Positions 1-8,314 of a DNA stretch of 64,000 nucleotides are shown here, piece after piece. The position numbers and the translations under genes were made by a program. This stretch comes from Qipengyuania marincola (GTDB lineage Bacteria > Pseudomonadota > Alphaproteobacteria > Sphingomonadales > Sphingomonadaceae): assembly GCF_029688625.1 (NCBI RefSeq), contig NZ_JARULC010000002.1:434001-498000 (forward strand), given 5' to 3'. The notes beneath the pieces are model-generated. The model made no database searches, was not told where the DNA came from, and was given only the letters and a program-made list of their open reading frames with translations. The first letter of the stretch is position 1. Every line of letters starts with the position of its first letter.

Positions 1-122
1 GCCCTTGAAAAATTCAGCCGTAATTCAGAGCTGGGAGCCTATTCGAACATCATATCGAAACTGCGCCCCGTGCGCATGCAGTCCGCCCGCAAAACCGGGC
101 ACGGGACATAACAGGGATTTTC

Positions 123-620
123 ATGACCAATCGTTTCAAGACCTTTTCAGGCCTTTTCGTCACCGCGCTAGTCGCCGGGGCGCTCGTCGCGCCGGCACAG
201 GCGCAATATCGGCAAAAGATCTCCAACAACCCGGCCGCCTGCGCCGCCGGCGCAGGGCCGGCAGTGCGCGTGACAGTGACCGGCATCAAGGAAAGCACGG
301 GCACGATGCGCGTCCAGAGCTATCGTGGCACGGCCCAGGACTGGCTGGAAAAAGGCCGCTGGATCAACCGCATCGAAGCGCCCGCGCGCGCCGGCAGCAT
401 GACCTTCTGCATGCCGGTTCCGGCACCCGGCACCTATGGCATCGCAGTGCGCCACGACATCAATGGCAACGGCAAGACCGACATCTTCGCCGATGGCGGG
501 GCCATGTCGAACAACCCCAGCCTCAACATCTTCAATCTCGGCAAGCCGAGCTACAAGAAGGTCGCCTTCCAGGTGGGTACGGGGGTCGAGGCAATCACCA
601 TCCAGATGCGCTATCGCTGA
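123..620 (+). CDS. Secreted DUF2141 domain protein
   Basis: This 165-residue protein has a clear signal peptide: a basic start, a hydrophobic stretch and a cleavage-like APAQAQ near residue 28. The mature part matches the small DUF2141 family, predicted periplasmic beta-sandwich proteins of unknown function. Near the middle is HDINGNGKTD, which looks like a calcium-type D-x-N-G-N-G loop. A second member of the family lies at 12175-12699 with the same loop. The 3' end overlaps the convergent gene at 611-1507 by 10 bases. Family assignment is from recognition. The function and any calcium binding are inference. Confidence 0.8.
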   Translation: MTNRFKTFSGLFVTALVAGALVAPAQAQYRQKISNNPAACAAGAGPAVRVTVTGIKESTGTMRVQSYRGTAQDWLEKGRWINRIEAPARAGSMTFCMPVPAPGTYGIAVRHDINGNGKTDIFADGGAMSNNPSLNIFNLGKPSYKKVAFQVGTGVEAITIQMRYR

Positions 621-1507
621 GACCGGCGCTTGCGCCATAGCTCCAGCAATGCGCCGGGTGCGGCGAGCAGGGGATAGCGCGCGCGAAACGGCGTGACCTC
701 CAGCGCGATCCCGGTGTGCCGGTGGAGCTTCCACGCAGCATAATCGGCAGCCCCGTCGAATGTCGTGGTCGCCTTGGCCAGCCGCAACAGGTTGAGCGGC
801 TTGCCCATCCGCGCCCGCGCCCGCCACCAGCCAAGCATCGCGGCGCGCTCCGCAGCCGGCATTTGCGGCGCCAGGCGATCTCCATGCCGGGCGAAGTCGA
901 TCCCCGCAGCCCTCCAGGCGAGCGGCAGGAGGCCGTCGAAATGGTCCTGGTTGACTGCCAGGATGGAATCTTCGCGCCCGGGCTTCTCCACGCGAAACTC
1001 GGCGCGATAGGTCGCCTGGAAAAGCGCGCGCCAGTATTCCTGCGCGGTTCCCTGCTCCGGCCCGAGTGCGGCGGCGAGGCGGGCGGCGGTTTTCGCAGCA
1101 TCGCCGACTGCGGCGGCAATAGCCTCGCGCGCCTGATGATCGCGCGCCCAGATCAGGGCGCTAGGCTGGACGAAGCGTGCCCAGATCGTCGTATCGCGCG
1201 AATGCCCCGCGGCGGCCTCGGCAAAGCGCGCAAGCGACATCGTCGCGATCTTGGCCCGCAAGGTTTCGCCCTCGTATGGCCACTCGCGATAGCTGACCCG
1301 GGGCCAGATGCGCTCGCGCTGGGGCCCCGGCCGCAGAACATAGAAATCGAGCACCCCGTCGAGAGAGCCGGTGCGCAGGTTGGACCCGTAGAACAGGACG
1401 CCGCACGCATCCGCTTCCTCGCCCAGCATGCGCGCAAACGCCGCCACTTCCGGGCGGACATCGCGTGACAATCCCGCGTCGACCCGCTGCGCCAGCGTAT
1501 CGGTCAC
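611..1507 (-). CDS. Nucleotidyltransferase-like protein, possibly Tam41-like
   Basis: This 298-residue protein starts at a GTG that overlaps the TGA of the lipid kinase gene upstream (GTGA), so the two are probably translated together. Near residue 38 it reads FYGSNLRTGSLDGVLDFYVL. That GS...D-F pattern resembles the active site of nucleotidyltransferases and of the Tam41/Mmp37 CDP-diacylglycerol synthases. A later stretch, KIATMSLARFAEA followed by WARFVQPSALIW, recalls the second Tam41 block. A Tam41-type enzyme would use phosphatidate, the product of the adjacent diacylglycerol kinase. The similarity is by eye and distant. It could also be another nucleotidyltransferase-fold protein. Confidence 0.5.
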   Translation of the reverse strand: MTDTLAQRVDAGLSRDVRPEVAAFARMLGEEADACGVLFYGSNLRTGSLDGVLDFYVLRPGPQRERIWPRVSYREWPYEGETLRAKIATMSLARFAEAAAGHSRDTTIWARFVQPSALIWARDHQAREAIAAAVGDAAKTAARLAAALGPEQGTAQEYWRALFQATYRAEFRVEKPGREDSILAVNQDHFDGLLPLAWRAAGIDFARHGDRLAPQMPAAERAAMLGWWRARARMGKPLNLLRLAKATTTFDGAADYAAWKLHRHTGIALEVTPFRARYPLLAAPGALLELWRKRRSQR

Positions 1508-2544
1508 GGCGTGACGAAGGTGAGCGCGGGGCCTTGCGTGACGGTGTAGGTTCCCGCCGGAAAAGCTTCGCCGTCGAGAATGACGGGATCGGCGACGTCC
1601 AGCCGGAATCCCTCGCACGCCATCTGGTGATAGCCCGCCGATGCCATCCAGCGTGGGCGCCAGCCGAGCAGGATCGCCGGCAGGGCCGCCATGACGCGCC
1701 TGCGCGACTTGTCGAGCACGGCCAGCCGGACCGGCCCTTCCTCCGGCCCGAAGATCTTCAGATCCATTGGCAGGCGATGCAAACTCGTCGCCAACAGGAT
1801 GTTGCGCCTTGCCGGGTCGCCATGCGCGGATCGCGGGATGGGCACGCCAGACGGATGCGCGGTCAGCGCCATCTGCGTCCCCCGCCGCCACTTGTTGTGC
1901 TGGCTGCCGAACAGAGACTGCAGAACGCCCCAGGCACCGGTCGCGCCGACGGCGAGGCTGTTGAAGAACCCCAGCTCATGCGCGTCCTGACCCGCTTCGA
2001 TCCCGAGCGTGAAGGCGCCTGCACCGAAGATGAAACCGAGCATCGGAAGGCCGGGTGCGCCTTCCGGTGCAACCGACAGCGGGTGGCGCACGATCCGCTT
2101 GCCGCCGGAATATGCGGCAATGGCGCCCGGCAGATTCCAGCCAGCAGGCGCGCCAAGATCCACATTGAGCGCATTGGTCTTGCCCTTGGGCAGGATCGCC
2201 AGGGCCGGCCAGCGATCGCCGAAGACGCTCTGCCCCATGGTCAGGACATCGCGCACCGTGCCGTCACCGCCATTGATGATGAGATAGTCGATTCCCTGGG
2301 CGGCGAAATCGGCGAGCGCACCGGCAATATCCTCACGCGTGCGGGGCTGCGCGACACTGATACCGGGGCGGTCGGTGCAGTCGAGGTCCTGCCCCTTGTT
2401 GCGGTGGCTGCGCGGATTGTAGATGACGCCGATGCGCGGCCCCGCACCGCCGCCGCCGGGCGCATCGGCGGCGTCGCCCTGCATGGGCGCATGCGGTGCG
2501 GCCTTCCTCGGCAATCGGTCGGAACGGTAGATCGACTGGTTCAT
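1504..2544 (-). CDS. Diacylglycerol kinase family lipid kinase
   Basis: This protein of about 346 residues belongs to the diacylglycerol/sphingosine kinase catalytic family. It opens with the nucleotide-binding strand GVIYNPRSHRNKG and carries the signature INGGDGTVRDVL near residue 95, followed by LPKGKTNAL where most members have a GT-N motif. It probably phosphorylates a membrane lipid such as diacylglycerol. I chose the ATG at 2544. An earlier in-frame ATG at 2580 would add 12 residues with no obvious domain. Its stop overlaps the start of the nucleotidyltransferase-like gene, which points to a two-gene operon. The true lipid substrate cannot be read from the sequence. Confidence 0.75.
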   Translation of the reverse strand: MNQSIYRSDRLPRKAAPHAPMQGDAADAPGGGGAGPRIGVIYNPRSHRNKGQDLDCTDRPGISVAQPRTREDIAGALADFAAQGIDYLIINGGDGTVRDVLTMGQSVFGDRWPALAILPKGKTNALNVDLGAPAGWNLPGAIAAYSGGKRIVRHPLSVAPEGAPGLPMLGFIFGAGAFTLGIEAGQDAHELGFFNSLAVGATGAWGVLQSLFGSQHNKWRRGTQMALTAHPSGVPIPRSAHGDPARRNILLATSLHRLPMDLKIFGPEEGPVRLAVLDKSRRRVMAALPAILLGWRPRWMASAGYHQMACEGFRLDVADPVILDGEAFPAGTYTVTQGPALTFVTP

Positions 2545-2646
2545 GCTCGCTTCGCGCCTTAACCGCGAACGGCATTCCATTCCTAGACAAATCTCGGGTC
2601 CGGGGGACACCAGCCGCTCGACCGCGCGCGATGACGCGTCATGCGA

Positions 2647-3300
2647 TCAGAAACTGTACTCCACCCCGATCAGCGGGGCGTGCCCGATTTCATCCGGTCC
2701 ATCGTCTTCGAAATCCTGTTGCCTGAGATAGGACACGCCGAGCGACAACCTGTCACTTACGGCATATTCGACGCCAACCGTGGTCCGCAGGCCGGTGATT
2801 CCGGTGTCGCTGCCCACATTGTTGCCACGCAGGGTCCAGAACAGTTCGGCATCGGCCCCGGCCGACCAGCGCCCGTCATCGGTGAGGTCGAAACCCACGC
2901 CAAGGCGCGGCCGCAGCCTCAGCCCCATGCGATCCGCACCATCCACGAACCGCTGTTCCAGCCGCAGGCGCGTCTTGAGGATGCCGTGGCTGGTGGACAG
3001 CTGCTGCATCGTGCGCACCTCGTTCGATCCGCCGTCGTTGACGCGGTATTCGACCGCCCCGGCCAACGTCGCATTGTCGGCGACATCCTGTTTCAGCCAG
3101 CCGCGGAAGAAATAGGTGTCGACGCGTCCGTCGCTTGCGGAGCGGAACCGTTGCGCGGTTTCCAGCTCGATGGCGGTGTCATCGTCCAGATCGGTGCCGA
3201 TCGAGGGATTGAGCCAGAGTTCGAAGGCATCGTCGCTCGCCATGGCCGGCGATGCCATGATGGCACCGCCGGCAGCGATCGCTACCGCGATTGCGCGCAT
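2647..3300 (-). CDS. DUF2490 outer-membrane barrel protein
   Basis: This 217-residue protein has a signal peptide ending near ASPAMAS. Its alternating hydrophobic strands and terminal aromatic residue (IGVEYSF) are typical of small outer-membrane beta-barrels. The pattern matches the DUF2490 family, whose function is unknown. It is the last gene of the minus-strand run that includes the carbonic anhydrase (6 bases upstream), OmpW, TerC and NhaA, so it is probably co-transcribed with them. Confidence 0.75.
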   Translation of the reverse strand: MRAIAVAIAAGGAIMASPAMASDDAFELWLNPSIGTDLDDDTAIELETAQRFRSASDGRVDTYFFRGWLKQDVADNATLAGAVEYRVNDGGSNEVRTMQQLSTSHGILKTRLRLEQRFVDGADRMGLRLRPRLGVGFDLTDDGRWSAGADAELFWTLRGNNVGSDTGITGLRTTVGVEYAVSDRLSLGVSYLRQQDFEDDGPDEIGHAPLIGVEYSF

Positions 3301-3306
3301 TGCCGA

Positions 3307-4038
3307 TTACTCGGGTGCTACGAGAAGGCGACCATTGCGGTCCTGGATCGAGCGCGCGCTCGGCCCCAGTGCCGCGGTCAGCTTGGCGATCTGGTCCGCG
3401 CTCGCCTCGACCGGCACATTCGCCACATGCCAGTTCACGCCCTCGCTACAGGGCGGCGTGGTCAGCGAACCCATGTAGCGATAGACCTCGACCGTATCGG
3501 GGACCATGTCGTCGATATCGACCGAAAGCGCCGTGCCGTTACCCTGCGAATGCGCATTCAGCAGCGAGGCGAGAGCCGGGTTCGAATCGCCTTCGGTGAA
3601 GAAAACACCGAGCACGCCGAGCTCACCGCCGCTGGTTGCATGGACGAAATGCGCGACCATCGGATAGCGCATGCCGTTCACCGCATGCTCGGCCGGGGTA
3701 TGGAAATGGACCTGGAGGAGGTTGAACGCCTTGGTGCCGCTCATCATGCCCTTGTTCTGGCCCGGGGCGAAGTCGATCTGGACCTTCTCCTCGCCCAGCG
3801 CCAGCGTGCCGCGAGCCTGGCCGAAATTGGTGGTCAAATTGACCGTGCCGATCACGTCCGGATTGGTCAGGTCGATCGGGGACTGCATCTTGCCGATGTC
3901 GCAGGCGGCATATTCGGCATTGATGGCGCCCCAGCGTTCGGGAGTCTCCCCATCGCCGAAGTTCCAGTCCTTGTTCTGTGCGAAGGCAGCCGTCGAAAGG
4001 CCGAGGGCGAGCGTGGTTGCGAGTGCGATTTTCTTCAT
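3307..4038 (-). CDS. Alpha-class carbonic anhydrase, periplasmic
   Basis: This enzyme interconverts CO2 and bicarbonate. The 243-residue protein has a signal peptide (cleavage near AAFAQ), so it acts in the periplasm. It shows the alpha-class hallmarks: MQSPIDL near residue 52, the zinc ligands in VHFHTPAEH near residue 110, a third ligand in MVAHFVHAT, and the active-site segment TTPPCSEGVNW. The cysteines in AACDIG and PPCSEG are placed for the usual disulfide. It lies 42 bases downstream of ompW and 6 bases before the DUF2490 gene. Its grouping with NhaA and TerC suggests a role in pH or inorganic carbon balance, which is inference. Confidence 0.93.
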   Translation of the reverse strand: MKKIALATTLALGLSTAAFAQNKDWNFGDGETPERWGAINAEYAACDIGKMQSPIDLTNPDVIGTVNLTTNFGQARGTLALGEEKVQIDFAPGQNKGMMSGTKAFNLLQVHFHTPAEHAVNGMRYPMVAHFVHATSGGELGVLGVFFTEGDSNPALASLLNAHSQGNGTALSVDIDDMVPDTVEVYRYMGSLTTPPCSEGVNWHVANVPVEASADQIAKLTAALGPSARSIQDRNGRLLVAPE

Positions 4039-4080
4039 GACGAACGTTCCTTTGGATTAGTGGGGCCTGATCAGGCCCGA

Positions 4081-4749
4081 TCAGAAGCGAAGCGAGAGGC
4101 CGGCGCTGACGACCCAGGGGTCGAGATCGTGCTCGGTCTGCAGGGCGACGGTATCGCCGGCCGAGAAGGTCGCGGTGGTGCCGACGAAATAGCGCTTGGC
4201 ATCCAGCGAGAGGCCGAGCCCGCGATCGTTGAGCGGGACATCGACGCCGGCCTGCAGGACGAAACCGAACTCGTCCGACAGGTCGACATCGGTGGCGCCC
4301 AGAGCGGCAGCATCGGCACCGACATCTTCGCTAAAGATGAGGAAATATGTCGGACCGGCGCCGATATAGGGCTTGATGCCGCCGCCCAGCTGGAAGTGGT
4401 ACTTGGCGGTGATCGTCGCGGGCAGAATGATCGCGTCGTCGATCAATTCCGCCCCGGCCAGCGCGCCGGCGCCGCGCACGTCATGCGGCGTCACGCAGCA
4501 GATCGTCTCGAGCGAAAAATTGGGCGACACGAAATATTCGACTGCCACGGTCGGAACGTAGGCATTGGTTGCGCGGGTCTGCGATCCGACGGGCAATCCG
4601 ATCAGGTCGGTTTCGACCTCGGTGATCTCGCCATCGGGCAGGACGCCAGTGATGAAGCCCTTGATCTGAACGTCTCCGGCATCCTGCGCCATGGCAGGCG
4701 ATGCCAGGCCGACGCCGAGAGCGGCGGCAAGCACAGCGATTTTCTTCAT
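4081..4749 (-). CDS. ompW: OmpW family outer-membrane protein
   Basis: This 222-residue protein has a signal peptide (ASPAMAQ near residue 24) and ends in the outer-membrane signature SAGLSLRF. The order of blocks fits OmpW, an eight-stranded barrel with a hydrophobic lateral channel: VPTVAVEYFVSPNFSLE, TAKYHFQLGGGIKPYIGAG, then a conserved D-W/F terminal strand. I started it at the ATG that overlaps the TerC stop codon (ATGA), so translation is probably coupled. It has an unusual Cys-Cys pair (ETICCV) in an early strand. Confidence 0.85.
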   Translation of the reverse strand: MKKIAVLAAALGVGLASPAMAQDAGDVQIKGFITGVLPDGEITEVETDLIGLPVGSQTRATNAYVPTVAVEYFVSPNFSLETICCVTPHDVRGAGALAGAELIDDAIILPATITAKYHFQLGGGIKPYIGAGPTYFLIFSEDVGADAAALGATDVDLSDEFGFVLQAGVDVPLNDRGLGLSLDAKRYFVGTTATFSAGDTVALQTEHDLDPWVVSAGLSLRF

Positions 4750-5816
4750 TTCGAAAACTCCTTGGGTCTCCCGTCCACAAGGTTTTCCAATCCCTCCCGC
4801 CGGTCGGCGGCGGGGTGTCGAGGTTCGGCGGGCCAGTCGGCCTCTTCCTCGCCGCGGGTCTTCCACAGCGAGTAGAGGACACCGGCGGCGATCAGCGCCG
4901 CGGTCGTGCCCAGGCTGATCCAGGCCGGAAACTTGGCGCCGTCGAGGACGAAATCGGCGACGAAGATCTTGCTGCCGATGAAGACGAGTACGGCGGCCAG
5001 CGCGTATTTCAGATAGTGGAACCGATGCACCATCGCGGCGAGGGCGAAGTACAGCGCGCGCAGGCCGAGGATGGCGAAGATGTTCGAGGTATAGACGATG
5101 AAGGTGTCGGTCGTGATCGCGAAGATCGCCGGCACGCTGTCCACCGCGAAAACGAGGTCGGCGAGGTTGATGACCACCAGCGCCAGGAACAGCGGTGTGG
5201 CGGCCCGGACCATGCGGCCGGTCTTCTCGTCCGGCACCTTCACGAAGAAACGCTGCGCGTGGAGTTCCTTGGTCACCCGCATGTGGCGGCTGATCCACAG
5301 CACGACCGGGTTCTTGCCCACGTCCATCGGCTCGTCACCGGCGAAGAACATCTTGATTCCGGTGAACACCAGGAAGGCCGCGAAGAGGTAGAGCACCCAA
5401 TAGGCTTCAGCCAGCAGCGCCGCACCGCCTGCAATCATCAGGCCACGCAGTACGATGACGGCCATGATGCCCCACAGGAGCGCGCGATACTGATATTTCG
5501 GCGGGATCGCGAAATAGGTGAAGATGAGGCTGATCACGAAGACATTGTCGATCGACAGCGCCTTTTCGATGAAGAAGCCGGTGAAATATTCCATGCCCGA
5601 CTGCTCGCCGCGCTCGAACCAGACCCACACGCCGAACAGCAGCGCGACGCCGATGTAGAAGACGCTGAGCTTCAGGCTCTCCGCGATGCCAAGCTCGCGG
5701 TCCTCCTTGTGGAGCACCCCGAGGTCGAAGGCGGTCAGGACGATGACGATGGTCAGGAAGGCGGCCCACAACCAGATCGGGGTGCCCAGCCAGTCGACCA
5801 GCAGGAATTCAGGCAT
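4746..5816 (-). CDS. TerC/Alx family integral membrane protein
   Basis: This 356-residue membrane protein has about nine predicted transmembrane segments. It carries the TerC family acidic signatures: FDLGVLHK near residue 31, KALSIDNVFV near residue 85 and DLVFAVDSVPAIF near residue 215. Relatives such as Alx and MntP-linked TerC proteins export manganese or act at the exoenzyme-loading translocon, and E. coli alx is induced at alkaline pH. The start overlaps the nhaA stop by 8 bases and the stop overlaps ompW, so it sits in the middle of an operon. The ion handled here is not shown by sequence alone. Confidence 0.9.
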   Translation of the reverse strand: MPEFLLVDWLGTPIWLWAAFLTIVIVLTAFDLGVLHKEDRELGIAESLKLSVFYIGVALLFGVWVWFERGEQSGMEYFTGFFIEKALSIDNVFVISLIFTYFAIPPKYQYRALLWGIMAVIVLRGLMIAGGAALLAEAYWVLYLFAAFLVFTGIKMFFAGDEPMDVGKNPVVLWISRHMRVTKELHAQRFFVKVPDEKTGRMVRAATPLFLALVVINLADLVFAVDSVPAIFAITTDTFIVYTSNIFAILGLRALYFALAAMVHRFHYLKYALAAVLVFIGSKIFVADFVLDGAKFPAWISLGTTAALIAAGVLYSLWKTRGEEEADWPAEPRHPAADRREGLENLVDGRPKEFSK

Positions 5817-7011
5817 CGGTCATTGCCTTGCGCAGGGGAGCGGTAGCGGGGCGGGCATTGGCCAGCACCGTCATTCCGATGGTTGCGGAAATAAGCGATC
5901 CGGTCAGGACGCCCATCTTGACGGCATCGACCTGGGCCGGGTCGACGAAAGCCAGACCGCCGATGAACAGGCTCATGGTAAATCCGATCCCGGCGAGGCA
6001 GGAAAGGCCGTAGACGTGACGCCAGGTCACCTCGGGCGGCATGGTCGCAAGCCCGCTCTTCGCCGCGATCCAGCAGGCCCCGAAGATACCTACCTGCTTG
6101 CCGACCACGAGCCCCGCGGCGATCCCAAGCGAAAGCGGGGCGAACAGCGCTTCGAGCCCCGCGCCCACAAAGGACACACCGGCATTCGCAAAAGCGAAGA
6201 TCGGCAGGATCAGGAACGCAACCCAAGGGTGAAGCGCATGTTCGAGCCGCTCCAGCGGTCGCTCTTCGCCCACGGCAATCGGTACGAACATCGCGGTCGC
6301 CACGCCTGCCAGAGTCGCATGCACGCCGGATTTGAGCACGCAGATCCACAGGAACGCGCCGAGCAGGAAATAGGGAATGGTGCGCGCGACACCGGCGCGG
6401 TTGAGCAGGAGCATTCCCGCCGCCGGAACCAGGGCCAGCGCAAGGGCGCCGAGGTTCATGTTCTCGGTATAGAACAGCGCGATGATTGCGATGGCGCCGA
6501 TATCGTCGATGATCGCGACAGCGAGCAGCAATGCCTTGAGCGCCACGGGCACGCGGCTGCCGAGCAAGGCAAGCAGCCCGAGCGCAAAGGCGATGTCGGT
6601 CGCAGCCGGTATGGCCCAGCCGCGAATATTTTCCGGCGAACCGAGATTGATGGCGACGAAAACCAGCGCGGGCACCACCATGCCGCCGATCGCGGCATAG
6701 ACCGGCAGCGACGCCTGCTTCCACGACCGCAGCTGCCCGGTCACGATCTCGCGTTTGACCTCGAGGCCGATCAGGAAGAAGAAGAGCGCCATCAGCCCGT
6801 CGTTGATCCACAGCAGCAACGGCTTTTCGATCGCGACGAGATCGCCCGCGGTGAAATGAACCGGGGTGGCCAGGAAGCTGCGGTACTCGGGCAGCAACGC
6901 CGAATTCGCGACGAAAAGCGCTATGGCTGCCGCGATGATCAGCATGATGCCGCCAGCGCTTTCGCTGGCGATGAATGCGCGCAGGCGCTCGGTGGGGGAT
7001 GGCTGGTTCAT
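5809..7011 (-). CDS. nhaA: Na+/H+ antiporter NhaA
   Basis: NhaA exchanges sodium for protons across the inner membrane and supports growth at high salt or alkaline pH. The 400-residue length is normal. The key residues are visible: ATDIAFALG (the E. coli Asp133 region), AVAIIDDIGAIAI (the Asp163/Asp164 pair) and VVGKQVGIF (the Lys300 region). It overlaps terC by 8 bases. The gene 64 bases upstream, a DUF465 protein on the same strand, may share the transcript. Confidence 0.96.
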   Translation of the reverse strand: MNQPSPTERLRAFIASESAGGIMLIIAAAIALFVANSALLPEYRSFLATPVHFTAGDLVAIEKPLLLWINDGLMALFFFLIGLEVKREIVTGQLRSWKQASLPVYAAIGGMVVPALVFVAINLGSPENIRGWAIPAATDIAFALGLLALLGSRVPVALKALLLAVAIIDDIGAIAIIALFYTENMNLGALALALVPAAGMLLLNRAGVARTIPYFLLGAFLWICVLKSGVHATLAGVATAMFVPIAVGEERPLERLEHALHPWVAFLILPIFAFANAGVSFVGAGLEALFAPLSLGIAAGLVVGKQVGIFGACWIAAKSGLATMPPEVTWRHVYGLSCLAGIGFTMSLFIGGLAFVDPAQVDAVKMGVLTGSLISATIGMTVLANARPATAPLRKAMTDA

Positions 7012-7075
7012 GGGAAAATGGGCGGCGATCCGGGAGGAGTTTGGGGAGGGTCGCTCCGGACCGCCGCCTGTCTGG

Positions 7076-7285
7076 TCAACCGGCTATGCCGCGACCGTAA
7101 TAGTGGCGTCGCAGTGCGACGATCTTGTCTTTCAGGCGAAGCCGCAGGCGCTTCAGCGATTTGACCTCGTCCCGCGAGCCGATGGATTTCGACGTGTCGA
7201 TCAGCCGATTGAGCGCACGGTGCTCGCGCACCAGCTTCTGCAAATACGGGATCATGATCTTTTCATCGGGCGATTTGCCGGACAT
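7076..7285 (-). CDS. DUF465 (YdcH-like) small protein
   Basis: This 69-residue basic helical protein matches the DUF465/YdcH family. It has a block around LVREHRALNRLID and a C-terminal KSLKRLRLRLKDKIVALRR. Such proteins are short coiled-coil hairpins of unknown function. Three in-frame ATGs lie close together (7300, 7297 and 7285). I chose the last because GGAG sits six bases before it. It faces the divergent OxyR-like gene across about 100 bases. Confidence 0.75.
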   Translation of the reverse strand: MSGKSPDEKIMIPYLQKLVREHRALNRLIDTSKSIGSRDEVKSLKRLRLRLKDKIVALRRHYYGRGIAG

Positions 7286-7384
7286 CGGATTCTCCATCAT
7301 TCGATGAACCCCATGTGCGGTGCAGGTGCCCGATAATCCAATTCGAAAACTTGCATCGTCGCGATAAGTTATTCTAATGGCGAT

Positions 7385-8299
7385 ATGCCGACCCTGCGCC
7401 AGATCGAAATCGTCATGCGCCTCGCGGAAACGGGCAATATGGGCGAAGCGGCCCTGTCGCTGGGATTGACCCAGCCGGCGCTGAGCCAGCAGCTCAAGAC
7501 TCTCGAGGACCGGCTCGGCCTCAAGCTCTTCGAACGCGTTCCCAAGGGCATGCAGCCGACCCCGCACGGCCGCGAGCTGCTGGGCAAGGCCAAGGCCGTC
7601 GTCTCGTCCATGCGCGATTTGCGCGATGCGGCGGACCGGCTGGCCGCACGCCCCGCGGGATCGATCCGGTTCGGGGTGACGCCGACGCTCGGCCCCTATC
7701 TGATGCCGCGGGTGATCAAGCTGGTCCACGAACGCTATCCCGACCTGCGCCTGTTCATTCGCGAAGGCATCCCGAGCCTGCAACAGGCAGAACTCGCGGC
7801 GGGCGAGCTCGACATGGTCCTCTCGCCCCTGCCGATCGCCGGCAAGAACTTGCATATCGAACCGCTCTTTCGCGAACGCTTGCGCATCGTCGCCCCGCCC
7901 GACGATCCCTTGGTGGGAAGGGGGGCTTTGACTCCGGACGACTTCCGCGGGCGCACCTTCCTGACGCTCGATCATCGCCATCACTATCATCGCCAATTGA
8001 CCGAAATCTGCGAACGGCTCGGCGCGAGCTTCCTGGCCGATTACGAAGGCACAAGCCTCGATGCGGTGCAGCAGATGGTGGGATCGGGCGTCGGGCTGGC
8101 CCTGCTTCCCGAACTCTACATCCTGTCCGAAGCCGGGGGCCTCGACGTCGTCAAGATCGTCGAGCCGGAGGGGTGGTCGGAACACCGCAGCATCGCGGCG
8201 GCGTGGCGGGCGAGCGCCGCCTTTGCCGACCTTTACGCCGATGTCGCGAGCATCGTGGCGACGGTCGGGAGAAACCGGACAGAGCCTGGCGACGCGTGA
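7385..8299 (+). CDS. LysR-type regulator of the OxyR group
   Basis: This 304-residue LysR-family transcription factor has an N-terminal winged helix-turn-helix (QPALSQQLKTLEDRLG, residues about 30-45) and a C-terminal effector domain. Overall it resembles OxyR, including SGVGLALLPEL. The peroxide-sensing pair is incomplete. The segment aligning with E. coli OxyR 199-208 reads HHYHRQLTEIC, which keeps the second cysteine (Cys209) but has histidine at position 200. Thiol-disulfide sensing as in OxyR therefore looks unlikely. It is convergent with the transporter gene at 8315, 15 bases away. Its targets are unknown. Confidence 0.85.
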   Translation: MPTLRQIEIVMRLAETGNMGEAALSLGLTQPALSQQLKTLEDRLGLKLFERVPKGMQPTPHGRELLGKAKAVVSSMRDLRDAADRLAARPAGSIRFGVTPTLGPYLMPRVIKLVHERYPDLRLFIREGIPSLQQAELAAGELDMVLSPLPIAGKNLHIEPLFRERLRIVAPPDDPLVGRGALTPDDFRGRTFLTLDHRHHYHRQLTEICERLGASFLADYEGTSLDAVQQMVGSGVGLALLPELYILSEAGGLDVVKIVEPEGWSEHRSIAAAWRASAAFADLYADVASIVATVGRNRTEPGDA

Positions 8300-8314
8300 C
8301 GCGCGAAGCGCTGC

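Noticed and set aside
2641..4875. Long plus-strand frame of 744 codons
   Set aside because: It is antisense to the carbonic anhydrase, OmpW and DUF2490 genes, which have clear signal peptides and motifs. The frame is a by-product of high GC content.
7076..8185. A 369-codon minus-strand frame ending in the DUF465 protein
   Set aside because: Most of it is antisense to the LysR gene. Only the last 69 codons form the real small gene.
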